Shown here: positions 1 to 7,034 of the stretch, piece by piece | Layout: the number at the start of each line of letters is the position of its first letter | Position numbering within the stretch: position 1 is the first letter of the stretch | NCBI GenBank assembly: GCA_965371225.1 | Contig: CBDUXP010000056.1 | Coordinates: forward strand, 1 to 25,250 | Length of the DNA: 25,250 bases | Direction of reading: 5' to 3' | Source of the DNA: CBDUXP01 sp965371225 [NCBI: uncultured bacterium] | GTDB taxonomy: Bacteria > Abyssobacteria > SURF-5 > CBDUXP01 | Translations under genes and position numbers: made by a program | The notes under the pieces: generated by a model | Told to the model about the DNA's origin: nothing | Databases searched by the model: none | The model's input: the letters and a program-made list of their open reading frames with translations, nothing else

Positions 1-288
1 GTGTGGATCCAGCCGCCGCCCACCAGCGCGCCGAACGGCAGCCAGTTCACAGTGGAATGGCAGTTGCTGAACTTCGTCGATCCCGCTCCAGAAAACGCCA
101 CGGTCTGGGGGATTTCGCATGTGATTGGCCACACGGCGAATCAGCCCGGGGGCAACGGGACGTACACCGCGGTGGTCGATGTGCCGGTCACGTCGAGTAG
201 TGGGACGCTGTTTTATGCGGCGGCGGCGCAGAACGAGATCGAATTCGCGTTCAGTCCCATTACCCCCGTGTTCATCGTCGGGCCGTAA
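1..288 (+). CDS. C-terminal part of an unrecognised protein (5' end outside the window)
   Basis: The frame is open from the first base and ends at a TAA at 286-288, leaving about 95 residues. The GTG at base 1 is probably internal, because no ribosome binding site can be seen and the reading frame may continue upstream. The fragment is rich in Pro, Thr, Val and Gly, with alternating hydrophobic residues typical of beta-sandwich or secreted domains. I do not recognise a family. The composition (APNGSQF, PGGNGTY, VTSSSGTLFY) would suit an extracytoplasmic Ig-like or fibronectin-like fold, but that is inference. The next gene starts about 110 bp downstream on the same strand. Confidence 0.55.
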   Translation: MWIQPPPTSAPNGSQFTVEWQLLNFVDPAPENATVWGISHVIGHTANQPGGNGTYTAVVDVPVTSSSGTLFYAAAAQNEIEFAFSPITPVFIVGP

Positions 289-398
289 CGGATTTCGCGC
301 TCCCGCCCCCGGGCACACGGTCGCCCGCGACGTGGCGGCGCGCCGGGCACTTTCGCGGTAGAATCCGGGTGCCCGGAAGGCTCGGGGAGGGACTGCGC

Positions 399-1967
399 AT
401 GCTGACATTGGAATCGCCGGCGGCGGGGGTGGTGAGTTCGCACCACCCGCTGGCGTCGCAGACGGGGCTGGACGTGCTGGAGGCGGGCGGCAACGCAGCG
501 GATGCGGCGGTGGCGACCGCCGCGGCGCTGAACGCGATCGACCCGTCGAACACGGGCGTGGGCGGCGACATGTTCGCGCTGGTGTACTGGGCGGACGAGG
601 GCCGCGTGCGCGCGCTGAATGGCAGCGGGCGTGCGCCCGCGGCGGCGACTATCGAGAAGTATCGCGCCGAGGGGTACGAGCGGATGCCGGAGGACGGCCC
701 CCTGACGGTGACCGTGCCTGGGGCGGCCATGGGCTGGCACGAGCTGCACCAACAGTACGGTTCCAAACCGTGGCACGAGCTGTTGCAACCGGCGGTGCGG
801 TTCGCCCGCGAGGGGAGGGAGGTCAATCCGCTCACGAGCGTGCAGATCGGCGGCAGCGTGCAGAAGCTGTCCAAGTGTGCAGCGGCGAAGGCGATCTTCT
901 TGCACGCGGACGGCAGCACGTATCAGACGGGCGAGACCCTGACGCAACCGGACCTGGCGGACACGTTGGAGCAGTTGGCCGCGGACGGGGCGGCCGCGTT
1001 CTATGAGGGGGACCTGGGCCGCCGGTTCTGCGACGGCCTGCAGGCGGAGGGGGGGCTGATCGCGCGCGACGATCTGGCGGCGCACTCGGTGCTTTGGACC
1101 GACCCGCTGCGCACCACGTACCGCGGGTGCGAGGTGCTGGTCATGCCGCCGAACTCGCACGGGCTGACGCTGCTGGTCATGCTCAACCTGCTCGAGCCGC
1201 TGGACGTGGCCGGCATGGGGCCCGGCAGCGCGGACCGCGTGCACGTGCAAGTGGAGGCGAAGAAGCTGGCGTACGCTGTGCGGCGGCAGTACATCGGCGA
1301 TCCCGAGCACCTCCCCGTGGACCCGGCCGACCTCTGCTCGAAGGCGTACGCGGACACGTTGCGCCCGCGGATCGACCTCACGGGCGCCGATCCGCGGCCG
1401 GCGCCCGTGCCACTCCCGGACGAGCACAGCGACACGACGTATTTCTGCGTGGCCGACGCGGCGGGCAATTGCGTGTCGTTCATCAACAGCCTGTTCGCGC
1501 CGTTCGGCTCGGGCGTCGTAGCGGGGGACACGGGGATTGTCTGCCAGAATCGCGGTGCGAGTTTCAGTCTCACGCCCGACCACGTGAACGCGCTGCACCC
1601 GGGGCGGCGGCCCATGCACACGCTGATCCCGACCATGGTGCTGGAAGCGGGCCGGCCCCGCTACACCATCGGCTGCGTAGGCGGCGACCAGCAGCCGCAG
1701 GGCCTGTTGCAGATCCTGCAGCACTTGATCGACGACGGTGACGACGTGGAGGCGGCGGTCACCGCCCGGCGCTTCCGGTCGTACGAGCGCAACCAGTTGG
1801 CTTTGGAGGGGCGGCTGCGCGAGCATGGCCCCGAACTGGAGCGGCGGGGTCACGAACTCTGTGCGGGCGAGTTCTTCGGCGGGTGCCAGGTCATTGAGAA
1901 TCTGCCCGGCGGCGGGCTGCGCGCGTTCAGCGACCCGCGCGTCGGCGGCGGCGCCCGCGGCGCCTGA
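399..1967 (+). CDS. Gamma-glutamyltransferase family protein (cytosolic type)
   Basis: An Ntn-hydrolase that would cleave itself into two chains and use the new N-terminal threonine to attack gamma-glutamyl or related amide bonds. About 522 residues, usual family size. The start follows GGGGAGG with 8-nt spacing; an in-frame GTG at 369 is possible but lacks such a site. Near the N-terminus, GGNAADAAVATAAALN and GVGGDMF are classic family motifs. NGSGRAP (around residue 70) carries the Arg expected to hold the substrate carboxylate. The catalytic Thr is probably residue 346 in SDTTYFCVAD, followed by NSLFAPFGSGVV and the GCVGGDQQPQG loop as oxyanion-hole equivalent. No signal peptide is visible, unlike periplasmic GGT, so a cytosolic YwrD-like or acylase-like role is likely. 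Substrate unknown. Convergent with the next gene, with only 2 bp between stops. Confidence 0.9.
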   Translation: MLTLESPAAGVVSSHHPLASQTGLDVLEAGGNAADAAVATAAALNAIDPSNTGVGGDMFALVYWADEGRVRALNGSGRAPAAATIEKYRAEGYERMPEDGPLTVTVPGAAMGWHELHQQYGSKPWHELLQPAVRFAREGREVNPLTSVQIGGSVQKLSKCAAAKAIFLHADGSTYQTGETLTQPDLADTLEQLAADGAAAFYEGDLGRRFCDGLQAEGGLIARDDLAAHSVLWTDPLRTTYRGCEVLVMPPNSHGLTLLVMLNLLEPLDVAGMGPGSADRVHVQVEAKKLAYAVRRQYIGDPEHLPVDPADLCSKAYADTLRPRIDLTGADPRPAPVPLPDEHSDTTYFCVADAAGNCVSFINSLFAPFGSGVVAGDTGIVCQNRGASFSLTPDHVNALHPGRRPMHTLIPTMVLEAGRPRYTIGCVGGDQQPQGLLQILQHLIDDGDDVEAAVTARRFRSYERNQLALEGRLREHGPELERRGHELCAGEFFGGCQVIENLPGGGLRAFSDPRVGGGARGA

Positions 1968-1969
1968 GC

Positions 1970-2893
1970 TCAGCGAGACGCGCCGTTCTGGGGACGGGAG
2001 TCGGCGAGGAATTCCGCGAGCCGCGCGTTGAACTTGTCGGGCACTTCCATCTGCGGCACGTGGCCGCAGTGGTCGAAGGTGCAGAGCTTGGCGTGCGGAA
2101 TTTCCCGGTGCAGTATGCTGGCGGCCTCGAGTGGCACCAGTTTGTCCTGCTTGCCGTGAATCACCAAGGTCGGCGCACTAATGGTCGGCAACCAGGGGCG
2201 GAAGTCGGCGCGCGCGATGTTCCACAGCGCCCGCCGCGATGCCCGCGCCCGCGCCCGCCGGGCGTCCCGATCCTCCTGCGCGTACTTGCTCATCTCAATC
2301 CGCAGCTCCTCCAGGAGTTCCGGCGGCTGCTGCTCGAACACCCACCGGCGCATGGACCGCATGATGCGGTCGAGATTGCCCGCTTTGCGCACGATCAGGG
2401 TTGCGGTCTCCAGCGTGAGCGCCAGCGCGGTGCGGCGGAGCGGATGCACGCCCGCGGCGTCCACCAGCACGAGGTGGTCGACCCGCTCGGGGTTCCGCAC
2501 GGCCATGGCCAGCGTGACGAGCCCCCCCATCGAGTTGCCGATGAGCGTGGCGCGGGGAATGTCCAGCGCGTCGAGGAACGCCGTGAGCACGCCCCGAAAG
2601 TACGGCATGTCGTAGGCCACGTCCGGTTTGGCGGAATGGCCGAAGCCGGGCAGGTCCAGCGCCACGCACCGGTAGCCGCACGCCGTCATGTAGGGGAGAT
2701 TGGCCGCCCAGTTGCGCAGCCATCCGCCCAACCCGTGCACGAAGAGCAGCGGCGCCCCGGCCTCCGGCCCCTCGGCGGGCAGGTCGGCATAGTGCAGGTG
2801 CAGCCCGTCGAGCGTCAGCATTTGCGTGGGCACCACGGACAGCCCCGCGGCCGCGCCGCCGCGGGATGCCAGGGCGGGCTGGGCGATTTGCAT
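1970..2893 (-). CDS. Alpha/beta hydrolase fold protein
   Basis: 307 residues, the normal size for single-domain alpha/beta hydrolases. HGLGG at residues 53-57 is the oxyanion loop. GNSMGG places the nucleophile at Ser121, the acid is probably Asp250 in HGKQDKLVP, and the base His278 in DHCGHVPQME, so the triad looks intact. The cap region (about 150-225) is Arg- and Glu-rich. The family includes esterases, C-C bond hydrolases (MhpC/BphD type), haloperoxidases and lipases; the substrate cannot be read from sequence. The first 24 residues are low-complexity, and a Met at residue 25 (before LTLDGLHLHYADLP) could be the real start. Upstream on the minus strand are two copies of a 17-bp element containing TATA, annotated separately. 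Confidence 0.88.
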   Translation of the reverse strand: MQIAQPALASRGGAAAGLSVVPTQMLTLDGLHLHYADLPAEGPEAGAPLLFVHGLGGWLRNWAANLPYMTACGYRCVALDLPGFGHSAKPDVAYDMPYFRGVLTAFLDALDIPRATLIGNSMGGLVTLAMAVRNPERVDHLVLVDAAGVHPLRRTALALTLETATLIVRKAGNLDRIMRSMRRWVFEQQPPELLEELRIEMSKYAQEDRDARRARARASRRALWNIARADFRPWLPTISAPTLVIHGKQDKLVPLEAASILHREIPHAKLCTFDHCGHVPQMEVPDKFNARLAEFLADSRPQNGASR

Positions 2894-2903
2894 ACCCGTC
2901 CAC

Positions 2904-2943
2904 TATAGCGCACTGCGTCATTCGCGTATAGCGCACCGCGTCA
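2904..2943 (-). repeat. Two direct copies of a 17-bp element upstream of the hydrolase gene
   Basis: Bases 2904-2920 and 2927-2943 match at 16 of 17 positions and are 23 bp apart (about two helical turns). Read on the minus strand each is TGACGC-R-GTGCGCTATA. The copy nearest the gene ends in TATAGT, which could be a -10 box about 12 bp before the ATG, giving a near-leaderless transcript. The arrangement suggests a tandem operator or duplicated promoter core. No good -35 is present at 17 bp. Confidence 0.5.
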
Positions 2944-2960
2944 AAACCGTTCTGGTGGCC

Positions 2961-2980
2961 CGCCGGTGCGGGGACCGGCG
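2961..2980 (-). terminator. Hairpin downstream of the HDOD gene (weak terminator candidate)
   Basis: Arms CGCCGGT (2961-2967) and ACCGGCG (2974-2980) form a perfect 7-bp stem with a 6-nt loop, about 29 bp past the HDOD stop on the minus strand. There is no immediate T-run; the nearest is TTTT some 15 bp further on. It may attenuate read-through into the hydrolase gene. Confidence 0.3.
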
Positions 2981-3008
2981 CTGCGCCCCGGCCGGGTGAC
3001 CCGCGGTG

Positions 3009-3875
3009 CTACGTGGTGGAGCCGTGCAGCGGATCGAAGATCTGCAGGCGCTCGTGCACCTTGTCCGCCACGCCCGCGAGCGATTTCGCGTCGATGCTCA
3101 GCACGTGCAGGGCGCCGGAGTCCAGGTCCGTATCCGGCCCCACGTGCAACTTCGCGTCGCCGAACTGATTCGCCACGTGGTTGGCCACGTGCACGATGCT
3201 GGCGAGCACGTAGGAGCCCTTGCAGCGCATGGGTTCGTGGTGGAAGCGTAGCGCATCAGTCAGCACGGCGGGAAACTTCCACACCTTCCCCAGGAGATAG
3301 CCGATGTCCGCGTGGCTGAGTCCCAGCACCTGCCGCTCGGCCTCCAGCATGGTGACGTTTTGCGCGCCGACCAGCTCCAGAATCGTGTGCATATGCTGGG
3401 GGAAGTACTGGTCGATCACGATCTTGCCCAGGTCGTGCAGGAGGCCGGCCGTGTAGCTGTACGGCAGGCGCGCGTCCAGTTTCTGTTGCAACTCATCGGC
3501 GGCGGTGGCGCACGCCAGGGCGTGTAGCCAAACGTGGTCGCGCTCGAACGTGCCGCCGGGATAGCTGGCCATGAGATCGAAGACCGAGACCGCGAGCACA
3601 ATGCGCTTGATCTCCTCGAAACCCAACAGCACCGCCGCGTCGGTCACCGTGGCCACCTCACGGCTGAATCCGTAGAAGGCGCTGTTCGCTACCCGCAGGA
3701 CGTTCGCCGTCACGGCCGGATCGCGGATGATGACCTGCTCCAGGTCCTGCGCGCTCGAGTGCGCATTATCGATGACCCCCAGCATTGCCGACATCATCGC
3801 GGGCACCGTCGAGATGCGCTCGATGCGCACCACGGCGCGCCGGATATCCTGCGGGCTGAGTTTCACGGTATCCAT
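3009..3875 (-). CDS. HDOD domain signalling protein
   Basis: 288 residues, essentially one HDOD domain (about residues 14-215) plus a short tail. Typical features are TVPAMMSAMLGVIDN at the start, RDPAVTANVLRVANSAFYG, the LLGFEEIKRIVL helix, and HD-like residues His118, His147-Asp148 in LLHDLGKIV, His188 in LSHADIGYLLGKVW, and His212-His213. HDOD proteins are HD-superfamily relatives lacking the HD-GYP signature; many act as scaffolds in chemotaxis, motility or c-di-GMP circuits. Because the HD pair is retained here, residual metal binding is possible. The start follows GGAGAG on the minus strand. A sigma-54-type element sits about 60 bp upstream of the start, which links it to the flagellar regulon; that link is inference. 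Confidence 0.88.
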   Translation of the reverse strand: MDTVKLSPQDIRRAVVRIERISTVPAMMSAMLGVIDNAHSSAQDLEQVIIRDPAVTANVLRVANSAFYGFSREVATVTDAAVLLGFEEIKRIVLAVSVFDLMASYPGGTFERDHVWLHALACATAADELQQKLDARLPYSYTAGLLHDLGKIVIDQYFPQHMHTILELVGAQNVTMLEAERQVLGLSHADIGYLLGKVWKFPAVLTDALRFHHEPMRCKGSYVLASIVHVANHVANQFGDAKLHVGPDTDLDSGALHVLSIDAKSLAGVADKVHERLQIFDPLHGSTT

Positions 3876-3935
3876 CGGCCTGCTCTCCGAAGGGTCGGGG
3901 CTGCACGCCAGTCAGACAGGCGCCCGGCTATTTCA

Positions 3936-3952
3936 CGCAATCCTGGTGCCGG
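3936..3952 (-). promoter_or_regulatory. Sigma-54-type promoter of the HDOD gene
   Basis: On the minus strand the sequence reads CCGGCACC-AGGA-TTGCG. GG (at 3950-3949) and GC (at 3938-3937) are separated by exactly 10 nt, as the RpoN -24/-12 consensus TTGGCACG-N4-TTGCW requires. Core GGCAC and TTGC are perfect; the flanking T, G and W positions deviate. Predicted start of transcription is near 3925, giving a leader of about 50 nt before the HDOD ATG. Confidence 0.55.
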
Positions 3953-4164
3953 AACGGTCATTCCTGAAGCCCCAATGACCATAGCCATGTTAGCAATTTC
4001 ATCAGTAAAGTCCAAATCGACAATTGCACGATTTTGTGCTCTGTCCGCACGAAATCGCACGCGGCATTCCCCTCGGCGCCCCCAGCGAGGGCGCAAATTC
4101 TGAGGATATGGGACGGGCTGAAGTGTTCGGATCCCCCCCCTGTGGGAATATGCCATGTATCAGC

Positions 4165-4179
4165 CGGCAGGCCTTGCTT
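4165..4179. promoter_or_regulatory. Variant GGCA-N5-TGCC palindrome overlapping a -35 box
   Basis: CGGCA-GGCCT-TGCTT. Fourteen bases (4164-4177) are identical to 7784-7797, one of the boxes upstream of the flgF sigma-54-type promoter; the right arm has one deviation (TGCT for TGCC). It lies about 247 bp upstream of the predicted HDOD transcript start, suitable for an enhancer, and covers the -35 of the right-facing promoter, suitable for repression. Confidence 0.45.
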
Positions 4180-4202
4180 GACAGCCTATATATGCGTATA
4201 CT
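4174..4202 (+). promoter_or_regulatory. Sigma-70-like promoter of the gene at 4239
   Basis: TTGCTT (4174-4179), a 17-bp spacer, then TATACT (4197-4202, 5 of 6 matches to TATAAT). The -35 matches only 3 of 6. Expected start near 4209, about 30 nt before the ATG at 4239. The overlap of the -35 with the palindrome at 4165-4179 suggests it may be repressed by the factor binding there. Confidence 0.5.
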
Positions 4203-4238
4203 GCCAAAAGCGCTGATTTCAGTGCTCCCCTATAGCCC

Positions 4239-4904
4239 ATGCAGCGTCGTTGGCTTCGCAATAACCCGTTTCTCCCCGGAAACCCCGTCGGTCGTGGGGT
4301 CGCCCTGCTGCAAGAGCTGGAAACGGTAGGCGCCAAGGCGCGCACCCAAGCCAGCCGGCACTGGCGGCGCGCCCGCTCGCGCGGACTGACCACCAATCAG
4401 CTCGCCCACCTGCAAGGGCAGCTCGCCGTGTGGAACCAACTCCCCGCCGAGGAACAGCAGCAGGTCGAGACGCGGCTGTCGGCCGAGGCGGGCTTCCCGG
4501 CCGAGGTCATCGCGGATTTGCGCAAGGCGGCGCTGCTGGAGCGGTGGAGCCAACGGGTGCGGGAAACGAACAACACGCTGAGCGCCGTGGAGGCGCACTT
4601 GCAGGAGCGGCGCGCCCACCTGGCCCGCGTCGAGGAACTCCGCGAACGCGGTGCCCCGCCCGGGCTGCTGCGCCAGGCCGAGAGCGCCGCCGCCGGGGCC
4701 GCTGAGGAATTACAGGCACTGACCGCGCGCTGCAATGACCTGCAAACGGCCCTGATTCGGGAACTCCTGGAGGAGGGCGTCGACCTCTTTCCAGACTTCA
4801 TGTGGCGGCTCGTCGAAGACGGGATCTTCCTGCCCGAGGATGTGCGCGACTTCCGGGGCTTCAACGACCTGGCTCTGGCCCTCGAAGACTCCCCCCCCGA
4901 GTAG
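4239..4904 (+). CDS. Unrecognised Glu/Arg/Leu-rich, coiled-coil-prone protein
   Basis: 221 residues with no family I recognise. Residues about 55-165 are rich in Glu, Arg, Gln, Leu and Ala with heptad-like spacing (LAHLQGQLAVWNQL, VEAHLQERRAHLARVEELRERG, AAEELQALTARCNDLQTALIRELLEEG), suggesting a helical coiled-coil domain. The C-terminal 50 residues (FPDFMWRLVEDGIFLPEDVRDFRGFNDLALAL) look like a compact helical end. There is no signal peptide or membrane segment, so it should be cytoplasmic. No clear Shine-Dalgarno precedes the ATG, but a sigma-70-like promoter ends about 36 bp upstream. It diverges from the HDOD gene and shares its control region, so a motility or signalling link is possible but unproven. 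Base composition and length support a real gene. Confidence 0.7.
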   Translation: MQRRWLRNNPFLPGNPVGRGVALLQELETVGAKARTQASRHWRRARSRGLTTNQLAHLQGQLAVWNQLPAEEQQQVETRLSAEAGFPAEVIADLRKAALLERWSQRVRETNNTLSAVEAHLQERRAHLARVEELRERGAPPGLLRQAESAAAGAAEELQALTARCNDLQTALIRELLEEGVDLFPDFMWRLVEDGIFLPEDVRDFRGFNDLALALEDSPPE

Positions 4905-4919
4905 GGGCTGCGCCACGAC

Positions 4920-4935
4920 CGGGGCTCTGGCCCCG
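4920..4935. terminator. GC hairpin between convergent genes (weak terminator candidate)
   Basis: CGGGGC (4920-4925) and GCCCCG (4930-4935) make a 6-bp stem with a TCTG loop just after the gene ending at 4904. No T-tract follows on either strand, so it may at most assist termination. Confidence 0.25.
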
Positions 4936-5007
4936 CATCCATCGTTCACCGTCCTCGCGAGGGACCGTGCATTCTGGTGACGCGTGGCCGGGAGGCGGAT
5001 CAGCGCC

Positions 5008-5802
5008 TCACGGGGCTGGGCTGTGCGTCAGGTACTCCTCCGTCAGGTCGTGTACGGGCATGTCCGCGGGCACGCTGGGCACAAACAGGGCATCGGGAAT
5101 CGGGGCGTTCACCTTGACGTTGACGAAATCCCGTTCGAGCAGCAGCCGGCCGGCGGGGGCGCGCAGTTCCAGGCGCCGGGGCAACCCGTCTCCCGGCGCG
5201 ACCCAAATGCGGAGTTCGCCCGGCGGCCCGTCTCCCGTGGTGGCGGACACGTGGAACCGATCCAGCGTCTGCTCCTTGCGCAGGACGGGGCCCAGGTAGC
5301 GCACGCTGCCGGGTGGTACGCCGCGGAACACATCGAGCGTATCGGCCGCGGCATTCGGGACAGCCACGTGGGGCGCCTCCGCGCGCACCCGCTCCATGTC
5401 CACCCGGGTCGCCACACCGGCCGTGAAATTGATCGTCCACTGTTCGGCCGCGGTCACGAAGCTTTCCTGCACGACGTGTTCCCCGGCATCGTCCACTTCC
5501 GCGACGCGGTAGTAGGCCAGTGGGCCGCGCAAGACGACGCGCCCCACCGTGTGCCCGTCGGGGCCATGGGTTCGGGTGATCACGTCCGCCTGCACCGAGG
5601 CCAGCTGCTCGAGAGTTTGGCGATGGGCGTCCAAGCGGGCCGCGGTCGCCGCGTCTGTCGCGATGGAGTCGCCCGCGGGTATGGCCCGGGCCGGCGCGAG
5701 CATCGTGAGCACCAGCGCCGCGGTACCCGTGCGGAGTACGGCGCGGGCGGCGTCGCCGACGCGGGACGCCCGTGGACCGGGACGAGAGGCGGTCTGCGCC
5801 AT
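5008..5802 (-). CDS. Exported LolA-like (outer-membrane lipoprotein-sorting type) protein
   Basis: 264 residues from the ATG at 5800-5802. The open frame extends to 5934 but that extension crosses the divergent gene's start and looks non-coding. A signal-like segment follows an Arg-rich start (about residues 22-42, VLRTGTAALVLTMLAPARA). The mature part begins with a helix (LDAHRQTLEQLASVQADVITR) then many beta strands, and ends with FVNVKVNAPIPDALFVPSVP, the closing pattern of LolA/LolB-fold proteins. Such proteins hold lipoproteins or lipids in the periplasm. Similarity is by architecture only, and no LolCDE gene is nearby, so substrate and partners are unknown. It diverges from the AEC permease at 5891 across an 88-bp gap containing a 13-bp inverted repeat. 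Confidence 0.7.
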   Translation of the reverse strand: MAQTASRPGPRASRVGDAARAVLRTGTAALVLTMLAPARAIPAGDSIATDAATAARLDAHRQTLEQLASVQADVITRTHGPDGHTVGRVVLRGPLAYYRVAEVDDAGEHVVQESFVTAAEQWTINFTAGVATRVDMERVRAEAPHVAVPNAAADTLDVFRGVPPGSVRYLGPVLRKEQTLDRFHVSATTGDGPPGELRIWVAPGDGLPRRLELRAPAGRLLLERDFVNVKVNAPIPDALFVPSVPADMPVHDLTEEYLTHSPAP

Positions 5803-5806
5803 GATG

Positions 5807-5860
5807 CGCGCATGGTACCCAGTGCGGAGAACCGAGGCAAGCCGCGTGGTACCATGCGCG
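5807..5860. repeat. 13-bp perfect inverted repeat between divergent genes
   Basis: CGCGCATGGTACC (5807-5819) and GGTACCATGCGCG (5848-5860) are perfect inverted copies 28 bp apart, with inner GCGG/CCGC arms (5824-5827 and 5842-5845) that can extend the stem. It fills most of the gap between the start at 5802 (minus) and the ATG at 5891 (plus). It could be a shared operator with two dyad sites or an RNA hairpin in both leaders. No T-run supports a terminator. Confidence 0.6.
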
Positions 5861-5890
5861 GCATTTCGCCCCCGCCCCCCGCTGCGCCGC

Positions 5891-6760
5891 ATGTCCGTCG
5901 TTCTCAACACCATCGTCCCCGTCTTCAGCATCATCGGCTGCGGCTATCTCTTGGGCGGCCGCCGCGGCCTGCACCTCCCCACGATCGCGGACCTCGCGAT
6001 TTTCGTCTCCTCGCCCGCGCTTATCTTCTCCGTGTTGGCGCGCACCACCGTGCAGCCGGCGCAGTGGGCGCTCTTGGCCGGCGGCACCGCCTGGATCGCG
6101 GCGGGCACGGGGCTGTGCGCGTATGCCTATGTGCGGCGCGCGCCCGGAACGCTGCGCGGCCTCGCCCTGCCGGCCGTGTTCTGGAACGCGGGCAACATGG
6201 CGCTCCCGTGCGCGCATTTGGCGTTTGGCGACGCGGGGCTCGAGGCGGCGGTGATCGTGTTCGTGACCATGGTGGTCTTCCAATCCACGTTCGGCATCTG
6301 GATCGCCAAAGGCGAGGGGGGCTTATTCGAGATCTTTCGCATGCCCCTCATTTACGCCTGCGGGGCGGGGTTGGTGGTCGCCGCCACCGGTGTGACCGTG
6401 CCCCCCATGGTGCTGCGTCCCATCACGATGGTGGGCGACATCGCGATTCCCCTCATGCTCATCAACCTGGGCCTCCAGTTACGCACGTTGCAGATCACCG
6501 AAATGCATCACTCGCTGGTCGGTGTCGGGATTCGCATCGGCGGAGGGCTGCTGTTCGCGGTCCTGTACGTCGCGGTGTTCCAGCCAGGGGGCGTCTCGCG
6601 GAACGTCTTGCTCCTTGAGGCGATCATGCCGGCCGCGGTCATCAACATCGTGATGGCGCAGCGGTACAACACCAATCCGGCCCTGGTCGCCTCCACCATC
6701 GTGCTGGGCACGCTCCTGAGTGCGCTGACCATTCCGCTCCTGCTCCTCTATCTGACCTAG
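5891..6760 (+). CDS. AEC (auxin efflux carrier) family transporter
   Basis: 289 residues, slightly short for the family (usually 300-320). The ATG at 5891 opens MSVVLNTIVPVFSIIGCGYLLG, the standard first helix of AEC permeases; the frame is open to 5549 but that part runs antisense through the LolA-like gene. About nine or ten hydrophobic segments are visible. Helix-break motifs are present in both halves: PAVFWNAGNMALPCAHLAFG (the NxGxxxLP signature, about residues 95-115) and EAIMPAAVINIVMAQRYN (about 245-262). Family members export organic anions such as malate or malonate, or auxin-like molecules, across the inner membrane; the substrate here is unknown. A 12-bp palindrome follows the stop. 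Confidence 0.85.
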   Translation: MSVVLNTIVPVFSIIGCGYLLGGRRGLHLPTIADLAIFVSSPALIFSVLARTTVQPAQWALLAGGTAWIAAGTGLCAYAYVRRAPGTLRGLALPAVFWNAGNMALPCAHLAFGDAGLEAAVIVFVTMVVFQSTFGIWIAKGEGGLFEIFRMPLIYACGAGLVVAATGVTVPPMVLRPITMVGDIAIPLMLINLGLQLRTLQITEMHHSLVGVGIRIGGGLLFAVLYVAVFQPGGVSRNVLLLEAIMPAAVINIVMAQRYNTNPALVASTIVLGTLLSALTIPLLLLYLT

Positions 6761-6772
6761 CCTGGGCCCAGG
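6761..6772. repeat. 12-bp perfect palindrome after the AEC gene
   Basis: CCTGGGCCCAGG follows the TAG stop immediately. It could fold as a short hairpin near the 3' end of the message, but has no loop-plus-U-tract structure. The remaining gap to 7034 (about 260 bp) shows no gene and no convincing promoter; TACACT at 6892-6897 is the only -10-like hexamer and lacks a -35. Confidence 0.3.
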
Positions 6773-7034
6773 GCCTGCGGAGCCACCCGGGCGAGGGGGG
6801 TGTGCTTCCGCTCGGGCGCGCCACCGGAGGGTGGGCGCGTCACTGGTCGGGGTGCGACCGTACACGGACGGGTGCGGGGCAGGCGATGTGGTACACTGAT
6901 TCAGTTTGTGATAAGTCGCTGTGCCAATGTGTGGGGCGCTGTGGGTGAACTGCACGGATTGGCGACCGGCTGGTCTGTACCGGCTGCGTAACGAGGGGAC
7001 TAGGCGAGACCCCTCGGGATCCCGGGGAGAGGAT

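Larger units (their letters stand above)
3876..4238. other. Divergent intergenic region between the HDOD gene and the gene at 4239
   Basis: 363 bp without a convincing gene and visibly more AT-rich than its surroundings, especially 3975-4035 and 4180-4240. It holds the minus-strand sigma-54-type element (3936-3952), a variant of the GGCA-N5-TGCC palindrome (4165-4179) and a sigma-70-like promoter facing right (4174-4202). A 97-codon minus frame over 3863-4156 has no coding character and overlaps the HDOD promoter, so I do not call it. Confidence 0.6.

Noticed and set aside
213-1853. Long minus-strand frame (546 codons) antisense to the gamma-glutamyltransferase gene
   Set aside because: Arg/His/Val-rich product with no motif; typical open antisense frame of high-GC coding DNA.
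3863-4156. 97-codon minus-strand frame upstream of the HDOD gene
   Set aside because: It covers the HDOD start and its promoter and has no family features.
5803-5934. N-terminal extension of the LolA-like protein
   Set aside because: It would cover the divergent permease start and the inverted repeat; the signal-like segment comes after the ATG at 5802.
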